Counted from the stretch's first letter, positions 1-6,135 are shown. The stretch: DNA of 6,834 nt from Chloroflexota bacterium (GCA_021796315.1 JAJYOH010000332.1:1-6834); one strand, 5' to 3'. Made by a program: numbers and translations. The notes: a model not told the origin generated them from the letters alone.

Positions 1-425
1 CCAGCGTTGATATGAAAGCCGTTCATGTCGTTGAGCCAGCCATCGGCCGTCTCGGCGACGACCGGACATGACCATCTTTGAAAAATGGCTCCCTGTTTGA
101 TCTGCCACTCAATAATTGTGTCGCGCACGGTGCCTACGCTGTGAGTGTTGGTGATGCCGATCGGTCCTTCCAGCAGGCCGCCTTCATCGATCCAGGCCGC
201 GCCGGTCATCTCGCCGTTTCCATTGAAAGGGAACCAGCCGGCGAAGACGGGATCGTGATTCGTTTTGCCGCGTGGGTGGATGATGGTCACGCCGGTGCGC
301 GCAGACTGGCCTTCGATAACTGTTGCATAACCGACTTCGATGCCGGGTAAATCTGTGATGGCATTTAGTGGTCCGGGCGTGCCTTCGAACGGAATTCCGA
401 GAGCGCGTGCGCGGGGTTTGGGCAT
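1..425 (-). CDS. P1 family peptidase (DmpA / L-aminopeptidase D-esterase type), N-terminal part
   Basis: Reading leftwards from the ATG at 425 the frame is open to the window edge, giving 141 residues of a protein that continues outside. The visible part matches the N-terminal half of the DmpA family (peptidase family S58/P1, Ntn-like fold): GTPGPLNAITDLPGIEVG at about 15-32, RTGVT at 43-47, FAGWFPFNGNGEMTG at 61-75, GPIGITNTHSVG at 87-98 and VVAETADGWLND at 122-133. DmpA proteins cleave themselves in front of a catalytic Ser and release N-terminal residues from peptides, amides or esters. That serine lies further along and is not in view, so activity cannot be judged. An AAGGAG Shine-Dalgarno (433-438) sits 7 nt before the ATG and supports the start. 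The gene is divergent from the MFS gene at 927. The family assignment is firm; the substrate is unknown. Confidence 0.9.
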   Translation of the reverse strand, partial: MPKPRARALGIPFEGTPGPLNAITDLPGIEVGYATVIEGQSARTGVTIIHPRGKTNHDPVFAGWFPFNGNGEMTGAAWIDEGGLLEGPIGITNTHSVGTVRDTIIEWQIKQGAIFQRWSCPVVAETADGWLNDMNGFHINA

Positions 426-489
426 GGTTGTTCTCCTTATTTTCTCCATTCTACCTAACTCGGACAAGCCGAAAGAGTTTTACCACGAA

Positions 490-562
490 GCCTGCAACCC
501 TCTACGAGGGCAGGCAATTCTTGCACACGTGTGCCTGCACTCCTTCGTCGCAGTGCAGGCAA
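490..562. repeat. Twin stem-loops sharing a GCCTGC/GCAGGC stem
   Basis: Two neighbouring inverted repeats use the same outer stem. The first runs from GCCTGC (490-495) to GCAGGC (510-515), with an inner CCCTC/GAGGG stem around TAC as an alternative pairing. The second is GCCTGCAC (533-540) paired with GTGCAGGC (553-560) across a 12-nt loop. Both are followed by AA. Between and partly overlapping them is a perfect 12-bp palindrome, GCACACGTGTGC (523-534). Neither hairpin is followed by a T-run on either strand, so they are not intrinsic terminators. They lie 65-140 bp upstream of the peptidase start and could be a regulatory site, a transcript structure or a small repeat element. The function is unknown. 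Confidence 0.6.
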
Positions 563-609
563 AAAACAAGGTTTTAACTTAAGCTTCTAATCAAGTCTGG
601 AAAGTGCAT

Positions 610-631
610 CGGGAGTAAAATTGAACTCCCG
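610..631. repeat. Short hairpin just before repeat copy 1
   Basis: CGGGAGT (610-616) and ACTCCCG (625-631) form a perfect 7-bp inverted repeat around an 8-nt A/T-rich loop. No T-run follows on the plus strand and no A-run precedes it, so it does not look like an intrinsic terminator. It lies 14 bp before the dispersed repeat copy at 645 and may be part of the same structured region. The role is unknown. Confidence 0.45.
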
Positions 632-644
632 GCAAGAATTAACA

Positions 645-800
645 GGGTCTGTATGCAAAATAAGGATATTACGTCTTTGCGAGCCGCCGTTCTTCGCGGC
701 GGCACTTGCACCTGGTGCAAGTGCTGGTGAGCAGTCCTCATCACAATTTAGGAGATTGCTTTGGGGGAAAACGCCCCTCACAACGTCGTCAAAGAATTTG
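645..800 (+). repeat. Dispersed palindromic repeat, copy 1
   Basis: This segment is homologous to 6172-6309. Its left end (651-692) matches 6177-6218 at 40 of 42 positions, including the core ACGTCTTTGCGAGCCGC. Its right end (743-800) matches 6253-6309 at roughly 80 percent, including a shared GGGGGAAA...GCCCCTC hairpin. The middle differs: copy 1 carries a GCCGCC/GGCGGC stem (about 684-704) and a near-perfect 21-nt palindrome, CACTTGCAC/GTGCAAGTG (703-723), which copy 2 lacks. Left and right ends are themselves roughly inverted (CTTTGCGAG against CTCACAACG). This resembles the short non-coding palindromic elements with a TTGCGAG end scattered between genes in many bacterial genomes. No transposase or ORF is inside. 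It fills the space upstream of the MFS gene. Confidence 0.75.
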
Positions 801-926
801 CATCCACAGCCTTGGTACTCAAAGGATTTTCGCCAAACCACAGATGAAATATCTTTTGTCCTGCGTGTTTCTGGAATTATTTTGGCAGGCCGTATGCTTT
901 AATTTTGAAAACATGAAACGAGGAAC

Positions 927-2186
927 ATGGAAGAACCAATTTCTCAAGAACAACCCATTGAACCGATCGGAGAGCCGGGCAACAACCCTTTTGCCGCGCT
1001 TCGTCACCGCAATTTTCAACTGTACTTTGGCGGACAACTTGTCTCGAACGCCGGAACGTGGATGCAGATCATCGCGCAGGGCTGGCTGGTTTATCAAATC
1101 ACCCACTCCGACCTGACGTTGGGCATTGTCGGGTTCGCGTCTGCCATTCCAACCCTGATCGTTTCCCCGTGGGGCGGGGTGATCGTGGATCGTGTTCCAA
1201 AGCGGAGTTTGCTCATTCTAACCCAGGCATCTGCCATGCTGCTTGCATTTATCCTGGCTGTGCTGGCTTTTACAAATATGGTGCAGGAATGGCACATTAT
1301 CTTGTTGGCGGCCGGACTGGGACTGGTAAATGCTTTTGACGCCCCGGCGCGTCAAGCTTTTGTAGTTGAGATGGTCGGCAAGGATGATCTGCCAAATGCC
1401 ATTGCTATAAATTCAATGATGTTCAATAGCGCGCGTGTCATCGGCCCGGCTTTTGCCGGTATCTTGTTGGCGATATTGGGCGCGGCTTGGTGCTTCACGA
1501 TCAATGGAATTTCCTTCTTTGCGGTGATCATCGGGTTATGGGCAATGCAACTCAAACCCCATGTTCAGAGGCGCCAGCTAGAGTCCTCGTGGGTACAGTT
1601 GAAAAGTGGAGTTAGTTATGTTTCCAGACATTCTGACTTATCCGGGTTGTTGTTGCTGGCGCTGATCTTCAGCGTGTTCGGTATTTCTTATTCCACTATT
1701 CTCCCGGCTTTTGTGGAGCAGATTCTAAAGCGGGGCGCCGCCGTTTATGGCTGGATCACCGCCGCTACCGGTGTCGGAGCCGTGACCGGCGCGTTCATGA
1801 TCGCCAATCATCACAGTCCAAAGTGGCGCGGCTCCTGGCTGGGATGGGCCAGTATCGCTTTCCCACTGCTCCTGACCGCGTTTGCTTTTACGCCCTGGCT
1901 GGTTGTCAGCCTGGTCCTTGCATTTGGACTGGGTGTGGGTTTTATGATGGAATTTACCTTGATCAACACATTGCTGCAAACCCGTGTGGATGATGCCTTG
2001 CGTGGGCGTGTAATGGGTTTGTACACCTTGACGTTCTTTGGCTTTGCCCCATTTGGCAACCTGGCCGTTGGCGCGCTGTCGCAACGTATCGGTCTAAGTC
2101 TTGCGATCAGTTTGTTCGCAACCATTGGCCTGGTTTTGTCGTTTGCGGTGTTGAGAAAGTTTCGGCAGATCTCAAGCCTGCCATAG
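927..2186 (+). CDS. MFS transporter, EntS/MFS_3-type drug or siderophore exporter
   Basis: A 419-residue, strongly hydrophobic protein with about 12 predicted membrane helices, a normal length for the major facilitator superfamily. After a polar N-terminus (about 1-30) comes the MFS motif A loop [13 protein letters not shown] (83-95) between helices 2 and 3. The stretch [16 protein letters not shown] (135-150) followed by [13 protein letters not shown] (162-174), and the late loop [16 protein letters not shown] (355-370), are typical of the MFS_3/enterobactin-exporter-like group. Such proteins usually export small molecules by proton antiport; the substrate here is unknown. The ATG at 927 has a GAGG (920-923) only 3 nt away, a close but usable Shine-Dalgarno; an ATG at 913 is out of frame. 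No siderophore or drug-resistance genes are adjacent. The gene converges on the kinase at 2247. Confidence 0.92.
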   Translation: MEEPISQEQPIEPIGEPGNNPFAALRHRNFQLYFGGQLVSNAGTWMQIIAQGWLVYQITHSDLTLGIVGFASAIPTLIVSPWGGVIVDRVPKRSLLILTQASAMLLAFILAVLAFTNMVQEWHIILLAAGLGLVNAFDAPARQAFVVEMVGKDDLPNAIAINSMMFNSARVIGPAFAGILLAILGAAWCFTINGISFFAVIIGLWAMQLKPHVQRRQLESSWVQLKSGVSYVSRHSDLSGLLLLALIFSVFGISYSTILPAFVEQILKRGAAVYGWITAATGVGAVTGAFMIANHHSPKWRGSWLGWASIAFPLLLTAFAFTPWLVVSLVLAFGLGVGFMMEFTLINTLLQTRVDDALRGRVMGLYTLTFFGFAPFGNLAVGALSQRIGLSLAISLFATIGLVLSFAVLRKFRQISSLP

Positions 2187-2217
2187 ATCTAAAGATAAAA
2201 TCCAAAGACGTGGAGTC

Positions 2218-2258
2218 GCAGAAGTAATATGGTGTCCACTTCGCTTTTATTTATTTTT
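2218..2258 (+). terminator. Probable intrinsic terminator after the MFS gene
   Basis: GC-A-GAAGT (2218-2225) pairs with ACTTCGC (2238-2244) as a 7-bp stem with one bulged A, followed at once by a T-rich tail (2245-2258, only two A interruptions). It begins 31 bp after the MFS stop and overlaps the last codons of the convergent kinase gene. An alternative GTGGA/TCCAC stem (2210-2214 with 2235-2239) could serve the minus strand, where a looser T-rich stretch follows, but that is weak. Confidence 0.5.
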
Positions 2259-3950
2259 CCAGACCGTGAAGTCTTTCAAAACCGAGCCGCCGATGAATTC
2301 GCGCACGATGGAATTCTCGGGAATAAGTTCCGGCTGAAGCGGCAGGAACCATTCGAGGAAGGCCAGCAGACGTTTGGCTTCGATGAACTCAGGTGTACCG
2401 TGCGGGACCTGGCGAAGCAAAGGCTCGGCCAGCGGTTTGAGCGCAGACAGTTCATAGACCAGCGCCGAGTTGAACATTACGTCCGCGTTTTCCTGATACG
2501 GGAAGATGTGTATCTTCTCGCCGCGGCGGACAGACTCCCAGCGTGAGATGGTTTGTGCGGCGGAGTAACCGCGTTCACGCGCGTCGCGTACGATGCGCCG
2601 GATAAGGCGCGTGTCCGTGGTCGAGACGCGGTTGTGGCGGTCGAGGTTGAGCTGGGTCAGGGCCGAGGCATAGATCTTAAACGCGCGCCCGGCCAAAGTC
2701 GAGGGCAGGAGGCGGGGATCGAGTCCGTGGATGCCTTCCATGATGACAGGCTGGCCGCGTCGCAGTTGAAGATGTGCACCCGATTCGCTTTGTCCCGTCT
2801 TGAAGTTATAGCGCGGCAATTGAACCCTTTTGCCCGCCAGCAATTGCTCGAGATGCTCGGCGATCAACGGCAGGTCAACCGCTTCGAGCGATTCGAAATC
2901 AGGCTGGCCATCGGAGCCAAGCGGCGTTTTGTCGCGGTCGAGGAAATAATTATCGAGTTCGAGCGGATAAGGTGAGATGCCCAAGGCGAGGAGTTGAACT
3001 GTGAGGCGGCGCGAGAAAGTCGTCTTGCCTGAAGATGTGGGGCCTGCGATCAAAACGATCTGTGATTCACGTTTGGCAATTTGACTGGCAATTTCGGCTA
3101 CGTTCTGTTCATGCAAAGCCTCAGAGACGAGCACAACTTCGCTGGCGCGTCCTTCCTGAATGGCATCGTTCAACAGGCCGACGTTATCGATGCCAAGACG
3201 TGTGAGCCAATTGCCATATTGCCGGAAGGCCGTCAGCAGTTTGGGATACTCGGTGATCGGTTCGAGTTGAGTTGGCGCGCGACGGCGCGGAAAACGCAAA
3301 GTGAAACCGCCGTTGGTCGCAAAAAGATCGAACCATTTCAGATAGCTGGTGGACGGAACCATATAGCCATGATGATAGTCCATGCGCTCGCCAAAACGAT
3401 AGAGTGTAAGAAAATCCTTGCGGCGATAGTTGAGCAAATGGACTTTATCTTCATAACCAATCGAACGAAAATATTCGATGGCTTCCTGCAGCGGGATTTC
3501 CTTTTTCACGAAGGGCAGATCAGCTCGAATGAGTTCCAGCATGTGTGATTTGAGCGTCGCGATCTCTTTTTCAGACAAGGGGCCGCGTCCGCTCACCTGA
3601 CAGTAGTAGCCGCCGAAAGAGATCGAATAGTCAATCGTCAAGCGTGCTTTTGGGAAGAGGTCGCCAAAAGCCATCTCAAGCAAAAAGTTCAGCGAACGCC
3701 GATAGATGAGCGAACCGTCGGAGTCGGACATGGTGACAGGCCGGACCTGCATGTCGATATCGATGGGAAACGTCAATTCACGCAGTTCATCGTCCACGAC
3801 CGCGGCCACGATAGGCGCAGGAGATTCAATAGTTTTGAGAAAGTCGCCGATTTGTGATCCGCGCGGGCCGGATAAAACACGCCCGTCGGGGAGATGGATC
3901 TCCACTTCCGGGCGCGGTGTAACGAGATGAAATTTCGATTTCGTGTCCAT
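2247..3950 (-). CDS. TGS-domain nucleoside kinase (uridine kinase / PRK family)
   Basis: A 567-residue protein with three parts. Residues about 15-75 look like a TGS domain. Residues about 80-230 resemble the ThrRS second additional (editing-like) domain (YRRSLNFLLEMAFGDLFPKA at 83-102, then FGGYYCQV). Residues about 280-510 are a phosphoribulokinase/uridine kinase P-loop domain with Walker A GPTSSGKT (303-310), the LDNYF motif (332-336), LPRYNFKTG (378-386) and a base of strand IMEGIHGL (403-410). Proteins of this architecture are annotated as nucleoside or uridine kinases; phosphorylation of a nucleoside with ATP in the cytoplasm is the expected reaction, with the substrate unproven. The ThrRS editing histidines (HxxxH) are replaced by Arg85 and Phe89, so editing is unlikely. 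The ATG at 3950 has only a weak GGTAAG ahead of it. The gene lies 98 bp downstream of the ketopantoate reductase gene on the same strand. Confidence 0.88.
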   Translation of the reverse strand: MDTKSKFHLVTPRPEVEIHLPDGRVLSGPRGSQIGDFLKTIESPAPIVAAVVDDELRELTFPIDIDMQVRPVTMSDSDGSLIYRRSLNFLLEMAFGDLFPKARLTIDYSISFGGYYCQVSGRGPLSEKEIATLKSHMLELIRADLPFVKKEIPLQEAIEYFRSIGYEDKVHLLNYRRKDFLTLYRFGERMDYHHGYMVPSTSYLKWFDLFATNGGFTLRFPRRRAPTQLEPITEYPKLLTAFRQYGNWLTRLGIDNVGLLNDAIQEGRASEVVLVSEALHEQNVAEIASQIAKRESQIVLIAGPTSSGKTTFSRRLTVQLLALGISPYPLELDNYFLDRDKTPLGSDGQPDFESLEAVDLPLIAEHLEQLLAGKRVQLPRYNFKTGQSESGAHLQLRRGQPVIMEGIHGLDPRLLPSTLAGRAFKIYASALTQLNLDRHNRVSTTDTRLIRRIVRDARERGYSAAQTISRWESVRRGEKIHIFPYQENADVMFNSALVYELSALKPLAEPLLRQVPHGTPEFIEAKRLLAFLEWFLPLQPELIPENSIVREFIGGSVLKDFTVWKNK

Positions 3951-3970
3951 GGCTTACCAACAGGAGGCGT

Positions 3971-3979
3971 ATTGTATCA
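3971..3979 (-). promoter_or_regulatory. Candidate extended -10 promoter of the kinase gene
   Basis: On the minus strand this reads TGATACAAT, a TGn extended -10 with a 5-of-6 match to TATAAT. It ends 20 nt before the kinase ATG, so transcription would begin about 13 nt upstream of the start codon. No convincing -35 is visible. It suggests the kinase can be transcribed independently of the gene upstream. Inferred from sequence only. Confidence 0.4.
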
Positions 3980-4019
3980 CCACTTATTAAGTTACCAGGT
4001 TTGCAGGATGGCAAGTTCG

Positions 4020-4039
4020 AAGTTGAAACGCGCCAACTT
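4020..4039. repeat. Short hairpin in the panE-kinase gap
   Basis: AAGTTG (4020-4025) and CAACTT (4034-4039) form a 6-bp perfect stem with an 8-nt loop, 9 bp beyond the stop codon of the ketopantoate reductase gene. The surrounding 3985-4058 is rich in AAGTT/AACTT words on both strands. On the minus strand no U-run follows the stem, so an intrinsic terminator is not supported. Confidence 0.35.
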
Positions 4040-4048
4040 GTAAACTTT

Positions 4049-5110
4049 CTAACTTTTTAGCCGATTGAGCAATTTCTTCGGGTGACGGGCAAACTCTTCG
4101 AGCGGAATTTCTTTGTTTGTCAATTTCATCAGCGTTTCGGTCAGAACCTTGTTGACAGGCGTCGGCACGCCGAACTTCTCCCCCGCCCTGACGACCGCGC
4201 CGTGCAAATATTCTACTTCGGATTTGCCGCGGCCAGAATACAGGTCGATGTGAAAGGATGGCATCTTGGCACCGCGTCCACTGCCTGCGGCGCGAGCGAG
4301 CAAAGGCTTGGATAACCATAAAGGCATGCGCGTTGCAAAAGCCAGCGCGCGGGCGGGCGTGCCGGGCAAATCTACAACCGGGATGCCTTGCGCGGTCATC
4401 ACAGCCAAGCATTCGCGCAACATTTCGATCTCAAATTTATAAAGTTTTGGATTCGCAAAAACCTGTGCGGCAGTCATATCGAGAATCGCGGAGGTTGGGT
4501 TGGCGATGAGATTGGTCAGCATCTTGGACCACTTCATGGCGGCCGCGTTGGAAAAGGCTTCAGCGTTGAGAAAGGCTGAATTGGCGGCGGCCAGCAGCCG
4601 ATCCGAGAGTGGATGCGAAGTGGCGATGCCAACGCCGCGTAATTTTTCCAAAACAATATCGCCCGCGCCGCGGCGTCCGATGGCGCTGGTTACAGTCGCC
4701 GGAATGACTTTATCGGGGCCAAGCAAATTTGCAAGCGCCGGTTCGTTGTCCACGCCATTCGACAAACACAAAACCGGTGGAAGTTTTTCGACGAAAGGCT
4801 GCATGCCTTCGAGCGCGGCGGAAGTATCAAAAGATTTCAAGGCGAACAACGCCACGTCGAATGGACCGTAACGCAAGGCATCCTCGAGCGAACCGGCCAC
4901 AACAAACGCTGATGGATTGATAACCGACGCTTTCTTCATCTTTCGTCTTTTATCAATCGTCAGGTCGAGCCGCAAACCGCGCTGTCTTAATTCGCCCGCC
5001 ACCGAAGGCTGTTCAACAAATACAACCTGCCCGCCAGCCAAAGCCAGCGAGCCGCCGATGTACGTGCCAATGGCTCCCGCGCCGAAGGATAAAATTTTCA
5101 AGTTGGCCAT
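4049..5110 (-). CDS. panE: Ketopantoate reductase family protein (2-dehydropantoate 2-reductase)
   Basis: A 353-residue cytoplasmic oxidoreductase of the ApbA/PanE family, slightly longer than the usual 290-320. The N-terminus carries the Rossmann glycine motif GAGAIG (10-15). The C-terminal helical domain shows the catalytic K-x3-N-x3-N-P pattern at Lys196, Asn200, Asn204, Pro205 (KMLTNLIANP), and SEVEYLHG (297-304), whose Glu298 lines up by eye with the substrate-binding Glu of E. coli PanE. The family reduces ketopantoate to pantoate on the way to pantothenate and CoA, but also contains paralogues acting on other 2-keto acids, so the exact substrate is not certain. The start at 5110 is preferred over an upstream in-frame ATG at 5167 because the Rossmann strand begins right after it and AGGAG sits 4 nt ahead. 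The end of strand 2 reads VFVEQ (Glu33), unusual for an NADPH-preferring enzyme. Confidence 0.85.
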   Translation of the reverse strand: MANLKILSFGAGAIGTYIGGSLALAGGQVVFVEQPSVAGELRQRGLRLDLTIDKRRKMKKASVINPSAFVVAGSLEDALRYGPFDVALFALKSFDTSAALEGMQPFVEKLPPVLCLSNGVDNEPALANLLGPDKVIPATVTSAIGRRGAGDIVLEKLRGVGIATSHPLSDRLLAAANSAFLNAEAFSNAAAMKWSKMLTNLIANPTSAILDMTAAQVFANPKLYKFEIEMLRECLAVMTAQGIPVVDLPGTPARALAFATRMPLWLSKPLLARAAGSGRGAKMPSFHIDLYSGRGKSEVEYLHGAVVRAGEKFGVPTPVNKVLTETLMKLTNKEIPLEEFARHPKKLLNRLKS

Positions 5111-5114
5111 GTTG

Positions 5115-5119
5115 CTCCT
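5115..5119 (-). promoter_or_regulatory. Ribosome binding site fixing the panE start
   Basis: On the minus strand AGGAG is followed by CAAC and the ATG at 5110. The spacing of 4 nt is short but workable. The alternative ATG at 5167 would place this site inside the coding region and would add 19 residues with no resemblance to a Rossmann fold start. Confidence 0.65.
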
Positions 5120-5153
5120 AAGTGAGTTCTTTGCCAGTACCTGAGCGCGCCAG

Positions 5154-5183
5154 TTGACCGATCTCATCCCTCTGACCGGTCAA
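5154..5183. repeat. TTGACC/GGTCAA inverted repeat with TGACCGGTCA palindrome in the panE leader
   Basis: TTGACC (5154-5159) and GGTCAA (5178-5183) are inverted copies separated by 18 nt, and the right half is itself a perfect 10-bp palindrome, TGACCGGTCA (5173-5182). TGACCG therefore occurs twice in direct orientation (5155-5160 and 5173-5178). It lies 44-73 nt upstream of the panE start, inside the predicted leader. It could be an operator or an RNA stem; nothing in the sequence decides. Confidence 0.4.
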
Positions 5184-5301
5184 ACCCGCCAAAAGATTCG
5201 GGCTGTACCCCCCTGCTCCACTGCGTTGACGGCTTGCATCATTCGCGCCCACGAAGCCGCTTTTTTGGATGATGAGTCTGACTTTTGGGGGACCTTGCGA
5301 G

Positions 5302-5310
5302 AGTATACCA
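5302..5310 (-). promoter_or_regulatory. Candidate extended -10 promoter for panE
   Basis: The minus strand reads TGGTATACT, a TGn extended -10 with TATACT (5 of 6 to consensus). Transcription would begin near 5295 and give a leader of about 185 nt before the ATG at 5110. No good -35 is visible, which is acceptable for extended -10 promoters. It faces away from the nadD -10 at 5345. Inferred from sequence only. Confidence 0.4.
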
Positions 5311-5344
5311 CGCAGGAACAAGCGGGTTTTATTTGCGGTTAAGA

Positions 5345-5350
5345 TATACT
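5345..5350 (+). promoter_or_regulatory. Candidate -10 element for a leaderless nadD transcript
   Basis: TATACT lies 7 nt before the nadD ATG (5358). A sigma-70-type polymerase would start at or within a base of the A of the start codon. There is no purine-rich Shine-Dalgarno between this element and the ATG, consistent with a leaderless message. No clear -35 is seen at the expected distance (around 5322-5327, GCGGGT), which lowers confidence. Confidence 0.45.
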
Positions 5351-5357
5351 TTGCTGC

Positions 5358-5966
5358 ATGAATGAACGCATCGGTATTTTCGGCGGGACGTTCGACCCGC
5401 CTCACCTCGGACACCTGATCCTTGCCGCCGAAGCCCGCGCCCAGCTCAACCTGACGCGTCTGCTGTGGGTGCTGACTCCCACGCCTCCGCACAAACTCCA
5501 GCAACCGATCAGCCCCATAGAAGATCGGCTGACGATGCTCAAGCTTGCGCTCAAAGACGAACCCGCCTTCGAACTTTCCACAATGGAAATGGAACGTCCC
5601 GGCCCGCACTACACACTCGATACGCTGCAAGTGCTGGCGGATAAATACCCCGGCGTGGATTTAATCCTTTTGCTCGGAGGCGACTCCTTGCGCGACCTGC
5701 CGACCTGGTATCGTCCCGCGGACCTGGTGGCGGCCTGCCGTCAAATCGGCGTGATGCGCCGCCCCAGCAACTCGGTGGAACTGTCGGCGTTGGAAAAACA
5801 AATTCCGGGCATCACGGACAAGGTCCGTTTTGTGGATGCACCCCTGCTTGAAATCGCCTCGCACGAGATCCGTCGGCGCGCGTCCAGCGGATTGCCGTTC
5901 CGCTATTATCTGCTTCCATCTGTATACGATTATGTCATTGAACATAAGCTGTATCAAAAATCATAA
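5358..5966 (+). CDS. nadD: Nicotinate-nucleotide adenylyltransferase
   Basis: A 202-residue enzyme of normal length for NadD. It joins nicotinate mononucleotide and ATP to make deamido-NAD, the penultimate step of NAD synthesis, in the cytoplasm. The N-terminal nucleotidyltransferase signature GGTFDPPHLGH is at 9-19, with the HxGH motif at His16-His19. PPHK follows at 43-46, PGPHYTLDTL at 81-90, and LLGGDSLRDLPTWYRPADL at 105-123. The C-terminal motif, usually ISSTxIR, reads IASHEIR (166-172) and leads into the usual RYYLLPSVYDYVIEHKLY tail. The ATG at 5358 directly precedes the first beta strand (RIGIFGG). No Shine-Dalgarno is visible, and a TATACT -10 is only 7 nt upstream. The gene is divergent from panE and is followed 9 bp later by the tRNA promoter; the frequent partner rsfS is not downstream here. 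Confidence 0.96.
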   Translation: MNERIGIFGGTFDPPHLGHLILAAEARAQLNLTRLLWVLTPTPPHKLQQPISPIEDRLTMLKLALKDEPAFELSTMEMERPGPHYTLDTLQVLADKYPGVDLILLLGGDSLRDLPTWYRPADLVAACRQIGVMRRPSNSVELSALEKQIPGITDKVRFVDAPLLEIASHEIRRRASSGLPFRYYLLPSVYDYVIEHKLYQKS

Positions 5967-5975
5967 GAGCGTTCG

Positions 5976-6004
5976 TTGCCAGAATCATTGAAGGAGGCTA
6001 TAAT
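5976..6004 (+). promoter_or_regulatory. Sigma-70-type promoter of tRNA-Pro
   Basis: TTGCCA (5976-5981) and TATAAT (5999-6004) are separated by exactly 17 nt. This is one mismatch short of full consensus at the -35 and a perfect -10. The expected start near 6011-6012 gives a very short 5' leader before the mature tRNA at 6018. It begins 9 bp after the nadD stop. Confidence 0.85.
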
Positions 6005-6017
6005 ACCGTCTGCAAAT

Positions 6018-6095
<78 letters not shown>

Positions 6096-6097
6096 TT

Positions 6098-6135
6098 ATG
6101 TGACAGCAGTCTAAACTGCTGTCACATTTTTTATT
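6098..6135 (+). terminator. Intrinsic terminator of the tRNA-Pro unit
   Basis: A perfect 12-bp inverted repeat, ATGTGACAGCAG (6098-6109) with CTGCTGTCACAT (6116-6127), closes a 6-nt loop and runs straight into TTTTTT (6127-6132). It starts 6 nt after the tRNA. Confidence 0.93.

Noticed and set aside
78..350. Plus-strand open frame of 90 codons
   Set aside because: It is the antisense of the DmpA-type peptidase, whose minus-strand reading is clearly recognisable.
523..560. Palindrome and hairpin near 523-560 as an intrinsic terminator
   Set aside because: An A-run follows on the plus strand (561-566) and no T-run follows on the minus strand, so the orientation is wrong for both.
490..562. 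Twin hairpins as a short CRISPR array
   Set aside because: Only two units, the conserved part is just the stem, spacing is 15-17 nt, and there are no cas genes.
621..1116. Plus-strand open frames at 621-902 and 706-1116
   Set aside because: They run through the palindromic repeat and then, for the second, out of frame into the MFS gene. No recognisable protein or ribosome binding site.
2553..3548. Plus-strand open frames opposite the kinase (2553-2975 and 3081-3548)
   Set aside because: They are antisense frames of the GC-biased kinase gene and show no domain of their own.
4049..5167. Longer ketopantoate reductase reading frame starting at 5167
   Set aside because: The extra 19 residues have no family resemblance, and AGGAG 4 nt before the ATG at 5110 directly precedes the Rossmann strand.
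5230..5266. Hairpin CGGCTT/AAGCCG followed by T6 on the plus strand, a terminator look-alike
   Set aside because: The stem is only 6 bp with an 18-nt loop, and no plus-strand gene ends there; nadD begins downstream. It is more likely part of the panE leader on the other strand.
5118..5630. Minus-strand open frame of 170 codons
   Set aside because: Much of it is antisense to the well-supported nadD, it resembles no family I know, and it has no ribosome binding site.
5991..5997. AAGGAGG resembling a strong ribosome binding site
   Set aside because: It lies in the spacer of the tRNA promoter and no start codon follows at a suitable distance.
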